Positions 42,401 to 49,828 of a stretch of DNA of 64,000 nucleotides are shown piece by piece. This DNA comes from Nitrobacteraceae bacterium AZCC 2146 (GTDB lineage Bacteria > Pseudomonadota > Alphaproteobacteria > Rhizobiales > Xanthobacteraceae). The DNA is taken from positions 6,002,001 to 6,066,000 of the forward strand of contig JBAGRP010000001.1 of assembly GCA_036924855.1 (NCBI GenBank). Direction: 5' to 3'. The notes under the pieces are model-generated. The model saw nothing but the letters and a program-made list of their open reading frames with translations, did not search any database and had not been told where the DNA came from. Within the stretch, counting starts at the first letter, position 1. Each line of letters begins with the position of its first letter. The translations under genes were made by a program, and so were the position numbers.

Positions 42401-43348
42401 TTAGCGCTTCGATTGATTCAGAAGTGCATGCTGCATCATCACGTGGATGCCCTTGCTGCGATTGACCAGCTGGGTAACGCGCAGGTCGGCGGCCAGACTG
42501 CACAGGCGATACGCATCCTCGGCTGTTAGCGTGGTCCGTGCTACAATCAGCGCGATCATCCGTCGCAGCGCGACCCGCGCGGCCTCGTCGAGATCCTCGT
42601 CGAACGCCATCGCGATCAGATGGGTTTTGGTTTCGGCATAGGGCGCGTCCAGCTTCGCGCCCTTGATGAGGTCGATTTTGAAGGTACCGGTCAGGCCGGT
42701 TTCGATCGCGGTGAGGCAGACCTCGCCATCGCCCTGCGCCGCATGGCCATCACCACAGGAGAACAGCGCGCTCTCGACCGCGACCGGGAGATAGAGCACC
42801 GCTCCGGCGCCAAGCTCCTTGTTGTCGACGTTGCCGCCGAACGTGGAGGGCATCACCGAACTGACGCGGCCGACCTCAAGCGCCGGTGCTGCGCCCATCA
42901 CGCCGAAGAACGGATGTGCGGGAATCTCCATGCCCCAAGGCGTGTGCACCACGCCGCGGGCGCGGTCGATGCCGAGATGGACCCGGCGCTCATAGGGAAA
43001 ATCGTCGGGCAGCGCGCCCATCCCGGGCTTGAAAATGTTGAAGCCCCAGTCGTCGGCGAGTTGCACATCGAGAATCTCGACACGTAGCGCGTCGCCCGGC
43101 ATGGCGCCACGCACCGCGACCGGTCCGGTGAGGATATGTGGCCCCAGCTCCGGCGCGACGGCAGCGTGGATCGCCGTCAGTTCCGGACGCACGGTCATGC
43201 CGTCTTGCATCGGCACGTCGTCGCGCGCACCGCTGACGCTGTTGATCACCACGGTGTCGCCGGGATCGATGGTAGCGACAGGCTTCAGCGTTGCGTCGAA
43301 ATAGCCCCAGTGAACGCTTGTCGGAGTCGGGAGAACTGTTTGGGTCAT
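42401..43348 (-). CDS. Acetamidase/formamidase family protein
   Basis: 315 residues from ATG 43348, the usual size of the FmdA_AmdA family. Typical segments are PTPTSVHWGYFDATLKPVA, HPFFGVMGAAPA, TFGGNVDNKELGAGAVLYLP, and SCGDGHAAQGDGEVC, the conserved Cys/His/Asp region. It hydrolyses formamide or a short amide to ammonia and acid, in the cytoplasm. Position 14 bases after the permease gene puts it in the same operon, where it could remove the amide released by ring opening. The longer open frame upstream overlaps the permease and is a shadow. Confidence 0.9.
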   Translation of the reverse strand: MTQTVLPTPTSVHWGYFDATLKPVATIDPGDTVVINSVSGARDDVPMQDGMTVRPELTAIHAAVAPELGPHILTGPVAVRGAMPGDALRVEILDVQLADDWGFNIFKPGMGALPDDFPYERRVHLGIDRARGVVHTPWGMEIPAHPFFGVMGAAPALEVGRVSSVMPSTFGGNVDNKELGAGAVLYLPVAVESALFSCGDGHAAQGDGEVCLTAIETGLTGTFKIDLIKGAKLDAPYAETKTHLIAMAFDEDLDEAARVALRRMIALIVARTTLTAEDAYRLCSLAADLRVTQLVNRSKGIHVMMQHALLNQSKR

Positions 43349-43362
43349 GTCTTGCCTTGTGC

Positions 43363-44139
43363 TCAGCCGCCGGCCGCAAAACTGTCGCTGCGCACTGCCC
43401 AGCCAGTGACACGCGCCTCGATCAGCGAGAACACAATATACAGTCCGACGCCAAGCGCCGCCAGAATGAACAGACCGGCGAACACCAGCGGCACGTCGAA
43501 GCTGGAACTGGCGATCATCATCAGATTGCCAATACCCCGATTGGAGGCGACTGTTTCTGAGATCACGGTGCCAACGAAGGCCAATGTTGCCGCCACTTTC
43601 AGCGAGGCAAAGAAATACGGCATGGTGCGCGGCAAGCCGATGTTCCAAAGGATTTCCAGCTTCGTCGCCCGCAGTGTCTTCATCACGTCCTGCAACTCCG
43701 GCTCGGTGGCCGCAAGTCCGGTGGCGACATTCACGACGATTGGGAAGATGCACATGATCATCGCCGTGAGAATCGCAGGCACGGTACCGGCGCCGAACCA
43801 AAGCACGAAGATTGGCACGACGGCCACTTTCGGGATCGAAGAGAACCCGACCAGCATCGGATAGGCCACGTCATAGGCCAGTCGAGATGAGCCGATCAGC
43901 ATGCCCAGCAAGATGCCGATCACGATACCGAAGCCGAAGCCGACCATAGTGGTGTAAAGCGTCTGCAGCGCATGCGGCCAGATCGCTGGAAAGCGCGTCC
44001 ACAGCGTGACCAGCACCTGGCTTGGCCGCGGCAGTACGATGTCGGAGACATGAAACGCGAGGCACAAAAGCTCCCAGGCGACGAAGAAGCCGATGATGCA
44101 AACCGTGGACAGTACGCGGCGACGGACGAGTTCGCTCAT
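43363..44139 (-). CDS. ABC permease, SsuC/TauC type
   Basis: 258-residue inner-membrane subunit with about six helices. The cytoplasmic EAA loop that docks to the ATPase is visible (VMKTLRATKLEILWNIGLPRTMPYF, shown in part as TLRATKLEILWNIGLP). The beginning VLSTVCIIGFFVAWELLCLAF and the late GIGNLMMIASSSFDVPLV fit the sulfonate/nitrate/pyrimidine permeases. It functions as a homodimer with the ATPase encoded upstream, with which it overlaps by ATGA. Substrate follows the binding proteins in the cluster. Confidence 0.92.
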   Translation of the reverse strand: MSELVRRRVLSTVCIIGFFVAWELLCLAFHVSDIVLPRPSQVLVTLWTRFPAIWPHALQTLYTTMVGFGFGIVIGILLGMLIGSSRLAYDVAYPMLVGFSSIPKVAVVPIFVLWFGAGTVPAILTAMIMCIFPIVVNVATGLAATEPELQDVMKTLRATKLEILWNIGLPRTMPYFFASLKVAATLAFVGTVISETVASNRGIGNLMMIASSSFDVPLVFAGLFILAALGVGLYIVFSLIEARVTGWAVRSDSFAAGG

Positions 44140-44975
44140 GAGACGGCTTCCTGAATAGCGCGGGCGGCGACGATGCGTTCGCGCAGGCGCTGGGTCAGCG
44201 ACACGAAGTCCGGCTCAAAAGAGACATCGATGGTGCGGGGGCGCGCAAACGGCACGACGCTGTCGTCGACGATGCGGCCGGGCCGTGCCTGCATCACGCA
44301 GATGCGAGACGCCAGATAAGCGGCTTCCTTGAGGTCATGGGTGACCAGCAGCACCGTCGGCTGCTTCTCTATCCAGAGATTCTGCATGATCTCCCACAGC
44401 TCCTCCCGGGTGAACTGGTCGAGCGCGCCGAACGGCTCGTCGAGCAGCAGCAGCGTGGGATCGTGGATCAGGGCCCGGCACAGCGAGGCGCGCTGCTGCA
44501 TGCCGCCGGAGAGTTGCCAGGGAAACTTGTCGCCAAAGCCTTTGAGGCCGACCTGCGCCAGCGAGGCCTCGACACGGTCGCGGTATTCGGTCTTTCGCTT
44601 GGCGGCAAAATCCTGCTTGAACGGCGGCACGATCTTCAGCGGCAGCATGACGTTGTCGCGGATGTTCAGCCACGGCAGCAGTGTCGGGTTCTGAAACGCC
44701 ATGCCGATCCGGACTGCATTCGCGCCGATCTCGCGGCCGGCGACGAACACATGGCCCTGCGAGGCGTTGAGCGTGCCCGCCACCAGCTTCAGGATCGTCG
44801 ACTTGCCGCAGCCGGAGGGACCGACCAGCGCGACAAATTCGCCATGGTTGATGCGCAGCGACGTCTCTTCCAGCGCGGTCACCGCGTGCTTCGAATCCCC
44901 GAAGGTGACCCGGACCTTTTCCAGCTCGATCACATTGTCCGTGCGGGGCTTTTGTTGGACGAGCCGTGCGTTCAT
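44136..44975 (-). CDS. ABC ATPase, SsuB/TauB type
   Basis: 279 residues from ATG 44975. All ATPase motifs are intact: Walker A GPSGCGKST, Q-loop MAFQNPTLLPWLN, signature LSGGMQQRASLCRALI, Walker B TLLLLDEPFGALDQFT and the H-loop VTHDLKEAAYL. Peripheral inner-membrane subunit that drives import through the SsuC-type permease. Four bases separate its start from the stop of the allantoinase-like gene. The in-frame sequence upstream of 44975 lies inside that gene and is discarded. Confidence 0.94.
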   Translation of the reverse strand: MNARLVQQKPRTDNVIELEKVRVTFGDSKHAVTALEETSLRINHGEFVALVGPSGCGKSTILKLVAGTLNASQGHVFVAGREIGANAVRIGMAFQNPTLLPWLNIRDNVMLPLKIVPPFKQDFAAKRKTEYRDRVEASLAQVGLKGFGDKFPWQLSGGMQQRASLCRALIHDPTLLLLDEPFGALDQFTREELWEIMQNLWIEKQPTVLLVTHDLKEAAYLASRICVMQARPGRIVDDSVVPFARPRTIDVSFEPDFVSLTQRLRERIVAARAIQEAVS

Positions 44976-44979
44976 CGGG

Positions 44980-46413
44980 TCAGGCTTTCTGCACGGAGGT
45001 GATCGCGGCCATGGTCGTCCCCACATTACGTGGCACGGGCGTCGGCATCTGCTGGATTGCATGCACCGAGCGGCCGGTGCCGCGGGCATCCTCTTGCAAG
45101 ATCCGGTCCTTCATCACGAAGCGTCCGCGCACGATGGTGTGAATCGGCAAGGCCGTGGCTTGGCGTCCGTGCCACGGCGATATTTTTGAGCGCGACTGGA
45201 TCAAGGCGTCGTCGATGGTCCAGCTGCGGTTGAGATCGACGATGGCGATATCGGCGTCGGAGCCGACGGTCAGCGTGCCCTTGCGCGGATACAGGCCCCA
45301 GATCTTGGCCGGGCTCTCCGCGCTCCAGCGCACGTAATCCTGGATCGTGGCGCGGCCGCGGCTGATCTCGGTCAGCATCAGCGGCATCTGGGTCTCGACC
45401 CCCGGAAAACCGCAGTCGACGGTCCAGATGTCCGGCCGGGTCTTTTCATCGGGCGCATGCGGCGCGTGGTCGGTCGCGATCATGTCGATGGTGCCGTCCA
45501 TTAGCGCATCCCACAGCGGTTGCTGGTTGGTAGCCTCGCGCACCGGCGGATTGACTCGGGCCACACCGCCGAACTTGTCGTAGTCGACCTCCGACAGCAG
45601 CAGATATTGCGGACAGGTTTCGCCGGTGATATCGACGCCACGCGCCTTGGCTTCGGCCAGCGGACGCAGCTCGGCGGCCGACGAAATGTGCAGCACGTGG
45701 ATGCGGGCGCCGGTCCATTCGGCGAGGATCGCCGCGCGCGCCACCGCCTCGACCGCGACCACCGCGGGACGCGCTGCGAGATGTGCGATTGGCTCGATCC
45801 GGCCGGCGGCGCGCAGCCGCGATTCGCGGCGCTCCATGATGCTGTTGGTCTCGGCATGCAGCGAGACACGCTTGCCGGTCGGGGCGACCACTTCGAACGC
45901 CTCGAGCATCGCGCCGGTGGAGGGCGAGGGGATGCGGCCGAAGGTGTTGCCCATATAGAGCTTGAAGCCGATGATGCCGCCGTCGATCAGCGCATCGACG
46001 TGCTCGATGCTGTCGTCGCCGAGCACCGCATAGAGTCCATAGTCGACATAGGCTTTCGCGGAGGCGATCCGGTGCTTGTCGGCGAGCGCCTCGGCGGTGC
46101 CGATGGTCGGCAGCGTGTTCGGCATGTCGAACACGGTGGTGACGCCGCCGAACGCGGCCGCTGCGGTGCCGCTGGCGAAGTCTTCCTTCTGCGGATAGCC
46201 GGGATCGCGGAAATGCACGTGGACGTCGATGGCGCCGGGCAGGATGTGGAGTCCGGTGGCGTCCAGCGTCTCTTTCGCCGCAGGCATAGCGTCGGCTGCG
46301 CCGATTGCGAGAATCACGCCGTCCTTGATGGCGATGCTGGCTTGATATGCCGCGTTCGGCGACACGATGGTGCCGCCATGAATGACCAGATCTGCTGTCT
46401 CTGAACCTGTCAT
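44980..46413 (-). CDS. Allantoinase/dihydroorotase-like cyclic amidohydrolase
   Basis: 477 residues from ATG 46413. Metal ligands are clear: AIDVHVHFRDPGYPQKEDF (HxH), the carbamylated Lys in IIGFKLYMGN, His in SLHAETNS and HVLHISSAAEL, and Asp in IATDHAPHAPDE. It belongs to the dihydroorotase/allantoinase/hydantoinase branch, which opens or closes cyclic amides such as allantoin, dihydropyrimidines or hydantoins. A DHOase role is unlikely because no pyr genes are near and it lies in an uptake operon. The open frame extends further upstream through the SDR gene only as shadow sequence. Confidence 0.9.
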   Translation of the reverse strand: MTGSETADLVIHGGTIVSPNAAYQASIAIKDGVILAIGAADAMPAAKETLDATGLHILPGAIDVHVHFRDPGYPQKEDFASGTAAAAFGGVTTVFDMPNTLPTIGTAEALADKHRIASAKAYVDYGLYAVLGDDSIEHVDALIDGGIIGFKLYMGNTFGRIPSPSTGAMLEAFEVVAPTGKRVSLHAETNSIMERRESRLRAAGRIEPIAHLAARPAVVAVEAVARAAILAEWTGARIHVLHISSAAELRPLAEAKARGVDITGETCPQYLLLSEVDYDKFGGVARVNPPVREATNQQPLWDALMDGTIDMIATDHAPHAPDEKTRPDIWTVDCGFPGVETQMPLMLTEISRGRATIQDYVRWSAESPAKIWGLYPRKGTLTVGSDADIAIVDLNRSWTIDDALIQSRSKISPWHGRQATALPIHTIVRGRFVMKDRILQEDARGTGRSVHAIQQMPTPVPRNVGTTMAAITSVQKA

Positions 46414-46421
46414 GGCGCTGC

Positions 46422-47217
46422 TCACAGTGCTGCCCAGCCGCCGTCGACCGGCAGATCGACGCCAGTGATCTGGCGCGACACGTCGCTGGCGAGGAACAGG
46501 CAGGCATTGGCGACATCGGCGTCCACCGTCACGCGGCGCAGCGCGTAATCGGCGGCGTGGCGCTCGGCTGCTTCTTCCTCGGAGATGCCGAGCTTCTGCG
46601 CCATGTCGCGGCAGACCTTGTCGCGAAAGCGGGGACCGTCGACCATGCCCGGTGCGACGCAGTTGACGTTGATGTTGTGCGGCCCAACCTCGAGCGCGAA
46701 GCTCTTGGTGATGCCGCGCAGGCCCCACTTCGAGGCCGAATAGGCCATGCGGCCAGCGCGGCCTTTCATGCCGAAGGTGCCGCCGACATTGACGATCTTG
46801 CCGTAGCGCTGGTCGATCATCGTCGGCAGCGCGGCGCGCATCGTATGGAAGCAGCCGTTCATGTTGAGGGTGACGATTTCGTCGAATTCTTCCGGTGTAG
46901 TTTGCACGCCGGTCTTGCCGATCGGGCCGGAGCCGCCGGCGACATTGACGAGAATGTCGATGCGGCCGCCGAAGGCCCCGCTTGGTTTTTTCGACCGCCG
47001 TTTCGCATTGCGCGGATTGCGTGAGATCGCAGGGGATCACAATCGCCTGGCCGCCTGCGGCTTCCACCTCCGCAGCGACTGGCGCAATCGCCGCGGTATC
47101 GCGACCAAGGAGCGCCAGCTTGCAACCCTCGGCGGCGAAAGCATGGGTGATCGAGGCGCCCATCCCCTTGGCGGGACCCGTGATCATCACGACGCGGTTT
47201 TCAAGCGATAGCTTCAT
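46422..47217 (-). pseudogene. Short-chain dehydrogenase with a one-base frameshift
   Basis: From ATG 47217 the protein starts normally: LSLENRVVMITGPAKGMGAS (TGxxxGMG), LLGRDTAAIAPVAAEVEAAG and the DLTQSAQCETAVEKT stretch. At about 46976-46984, in AAGCGGGGCC, one extra base shifts the frame, and the sequence then turns into arginine-rich shadow. The true frame continues one register over with TTPEEFDEIVTLNMNGCF, KIVNVGGTFGMKG, the catalytic YSASK and VNCVAPGMVDGP, to GVDLPVDGGWAAL at 46422. All SDR catalytic residues are present, so only the single base prevents a 264-residue enzyme. A base-calling error is as likely as a real mutation. Confidence 0.85.
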
Positions 47218-47286
47218 GGTGTTGTCTTTCCGTGGTGCTGGGATATGCCGGGCGGCGAAGCGCCCGATCCACATGGCAGGCTCGCG

Positions 47287-48336
47287 TCACATCGCGGCCT
47301 TGATTGCGGTCGGCCGATCGCTTAGCGGCGGCATGAAGCTGCGATCGAACACTTCGCCCACCTTCGGCATGCGCGGCAGTTCCTTGGCGTTGACCAGGAT
47401 GTCGATTGCCTTCGCCATGCGCTCGTCGCTGATATCGCCATGGCCGATCTTGGCGATTTCGGGGGCGTTCATTTCGTCCGAAAGCGTTGCATCGAGGCGC
47501 GCACGCTCGACATCCGGCTTGATCAGCGGCTCGCGCTTCAGCACGGCCTCGATGGCGGCCTTCGGGTCGGCCATCGCATCCTTGACGCCGCGGTTGAGGG
47601 CCTTCAGGAAGCCCTTCACGGCGTCCGGATTTTCCTTGGCGAACTTGCGCGAGACGATGATGGCGTTGGAATAGAGATCCATGCCGTAATCGCCGTATTT
47701 GATGAAGCGGATTTCCTTGTCGGGGTCGACGCCGATCAGTTTGGCGCTGAAGCGAATGGTCGTGATGTAACCGAACACGCCATCGACCTGGTCCTTCATC
47801 AGCATCTGCTCACGCAGGTTCGGCTGCATGTTGCTGATCTCGACCTTGGCGCAATCGATCTTGGCGGTCGCGCACAGCGCCGGGAACAGCTTCAGCGCGC
47901 CATCATTGGCGGCGCCACCGAGCTTGCGCCCGACGAAGTCCGCGGGCGTCTTGATCGGGCTGTCGGCCTTCACCGCCACGGTGAAGGGCGGGCGGTTGTA
48001 CATCATGTAGACGCCGATCGGCGCCTCATCCGGCTTCTTGGCGGCAAGTTCGATCAGCGCGTTGATGTCGCCGAAGCCCATGTCATAGGCGCCGTTGGCG
48101 ACCTGCGGAACGGCGGCACCGGAGCCGTTGCCCTGGTCGAATGTGATGTCGAGACCTTCCTGCTTGAAGTAGCCGCGATCTTGCGCCAGGAAGAACATTC
48201 CCTGCGGGCCCTCATACTTCCAGTTCAGGATCAGCTTGATCTTGGTGTCGGCATGGGCGGTGGCGAGCGAGCCAGCGGTGACAGCGAGCGCGAGCGCAAG
48301 CGTCCGCAACCCACGAAATGCATGGTGTCCGGTCAT
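47287..48336 (-). CDS. ABC substrate-binding protein, NMT1/THI5 class, copy 2
   Basis: 349 residues. The signal peptide ends near residue 29 (AVTAGSLATAHADT). The mature part begins KIKLILNWKYEGPQGMFFLA and includes GYFKQEGLDITFDQGNGSGA and DMGFGDINALIELAAKK; the family match to copy 1 at 40556 is close throughout. It is the first gene of the leftward cluster and is divergent from the LysR gene at 48493, with 156 bases between them. Two binding proteins for one transporter suggest related ligands or sequential duplication. Ligand unknown. Confidence 0.9.
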   Translation of the reverse strand: MTGHHAFRGLRTLALALAVTAGSLATAHADTKIKLILNWKYEGPQGMFFLAQDRGYFKQEGLDITFDQGNGSGAAVPQVANGAYDMGFGDINALIELAAKKPDEAPIGVYMMYNRPPFTVAVKADSPIKTPADFVGRKLGGAANDGALKLFPALCATAKIDCAKVEISNMQPNLREQMLMKDQVDGVFGYITTIRFSAKLIGVDPDKEIRFIKYGDYGMDLYSNAIIVSRKFAKENPDAVKGFLKALNRGVKDAMADPKAAIEAVLKREPLIKPDVERARLDATLSDEMNAPEIAKIGHGDISDERMAKAIDILVNAKELPRMPKVGEVFDRSFMPPLSDRPTAIKAAM

Positions 48337-48492
48337 TGGTGTTTTCCTGTTGCAGTATGCGACACGTCCGGCCGGTGGCGATGTCTCGCCCTGCGGCCGC
48401 CCTCGGCAGCAAACTTAGCTCTATTCGAGTGACCTTATCTGCTGCTATCTTTTCGCAAGAGCGGTGCAAAAAAGGCTTCACTCGGGAAACCC

Positions 48493-49401
48493 ATGAGACA
48501 TCTGAAATTGCTGACCCATGTGGTCGAAGTGGCACGAACCGGCTCGATCCGCCGTGCCGCGGAGTTGCTCAATCTCACGCCGTCGGCGATGAACCGCCGG
48601 ATTCAGGATCTCGAAGTCGAAGTAGGCACGCCCCTGTTTGAGCGCCGGCCGCGCGGCGTCAAGCTCACCACTGCGGGCGAGATGTTTGTGCGCTATGCGC
48701 GCAGCCAGATCGCCGATGCCCAGCGCATGAAATCGCAGGTCGAGGATTTGCGCGGGCTGCGGCGAGGACCGGTGCAGATCGCCTGCAGCCAGGCGCTGGC
48801 GCATGATTTTCTGGCACTGCGGGTCGCTGCTTTCCAAAAAAAGCATCCGAAGGTGGTGTTTGATCTCAAGGTGATGGATCATGATCGCGCGCTTGCCGCG
48901 CTCGCGGCTTATGATGTCGACCTCGCCCTTGTCCATCGCCCGGCGATGTGGCCGTCGCTGCGCGTTATCGCTAGCATCCCGCAACGCCTCGTGGTTATCG
49001 TCCGCTCGGATCATCCGCTGGCTGGCAAGAAGCTTATTCGTCTTTCCGATTGCGTCGACTATCCCGCGGCGCTGCCGGATCGCACCTTGAGCGGGCGCCA
49101 GATTCTCGATGAAGTCACCACGCGGCGCGATCTGCGCCTTAATATGCTCGCTGAATCCAATTCGTTCGAAATGCTGCGCGGCCTGGTGTTTCGCTGCGAC
49201 ATGATCTCGTTCCAGATCGAGATCGGCGCGCCCACTGGCGATCCTGGCATGGGCTTGGTCGGAATCCCTATCGACACCCGCGACGTGCCGACTGCCGATC
49301 TGGTGCTATGCCAGCTTCGTGGCCGCAACCTCCCCGTTGCCGCCGCCACCTTTGCCGAAATTCTGGTGAAAAGTTTAAACGACTTGCGACCAAGAGTGTA
49401 G
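48493..49401 (+). CDS. LysR-family regulator of the NMT1-type cluster
   Basis: 302 residues. The helix-turn-helix at about 1-60 shows LKLLTHVVEVARTGSIRRAA, TPSAMNRRIQDLEVEVG and LFERRPRGVKLTTAGEMFV. The effector domain starts RRGPVQIACSQALAHDFLAL. It is divergent from the binding-protein gene at 48336 and is therefore the likely activator of the 39105-48336 cluster. I saw no clear LTTR box between them. Confidence 0.92.
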   Translation: MRHLKLLTHVVEVARTGSIRRAAELLNLTPSAMNRRIQDLEVEVGTPLFERRPRGVKLTTAGEMFVRYARSQIADAQRMKSQVEDLRGLRRGPVQIACSQALAHDFLALRVAAFQKKHPKVVFDLKVMDHDRALAALAAYDVDLALVHRPAMWPSLRVIASIPQRLVVIVRSDHPLAGKKLIRLSDCVDYPAALPDRTLSGRQILDEVTTRRDLRLNMLAESNSFEMLRGLVFRCDMISFQIEIGAPTGDPGMGLVGIPIDTRDVPTADLVLCQLRGRNLPVAAATFAEILVKSLNDLRPRV

Positions 49402-49828
49402 CTAAGTACCGGGTTGCATGGGCCAGTCCGGGACTCGACTTTGAGTCGGATGTTGTTATTTGAGCAAAGCGGACCTGAGCTCCGATGCGATTTTTCGACC
49501 AAGATGCTTACTTGAGCGATAAGTATCGCGAGCAAGAGCTAGGCTTAAGGTCGAAAACACGATCTCTTCTCCACCCTTCTTGTCCAGCCTTGGAGTAAGC
49601 GCGCTTGGTTTGTCTTTACCCAGACCAGCGGTGCAGCGAAGACGCGTAATCGTTCGGGCAGCTCTACACGATGACCGTTTGAGTTCCATTGTGCTCCAGG
49701 ATTTCCCCGCGTTGTTGCCGAAACGTGACAGTTGCAAATCGGCGGTGTGGTATCGTCCGGGCAGTTCTAGCCGTACGGATCGTACGATCTCATGGTTCGT
49801 GCCGGTTGGTTCGCGGGGGGACTACGCA
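49402..49828. other. Intergenic region upstream of the lytic transglycosylase
   Basis: 427 bases without a supported gene. It holds an imperfect 18-base direct repeat, at 49649-49666 and 49752-49769 (16 of 18 bases equal, core CGGGCAG), and a small perfect dyad GTACG-GAT-CGTAC at 49773-49785, both close to the slt start. They may be regulatory. Nothing else is recognisable. Confidence 0.35.

Noticed and set aside
46414..47274. In-frame fusion of SDR and cyclic amidohydrolase as one 764-residue protein
   Set aside because: The SDR part turns into arginine-rich shadow after a one-base shift near 46980, while true SDR sequence continues in another frame; the two are separate genes.
49456..49737. 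Minus-strand frame of 93 codons before slt
   Set aside because: No ribosome-binding site, no motif, and it crosses the direct repeat.
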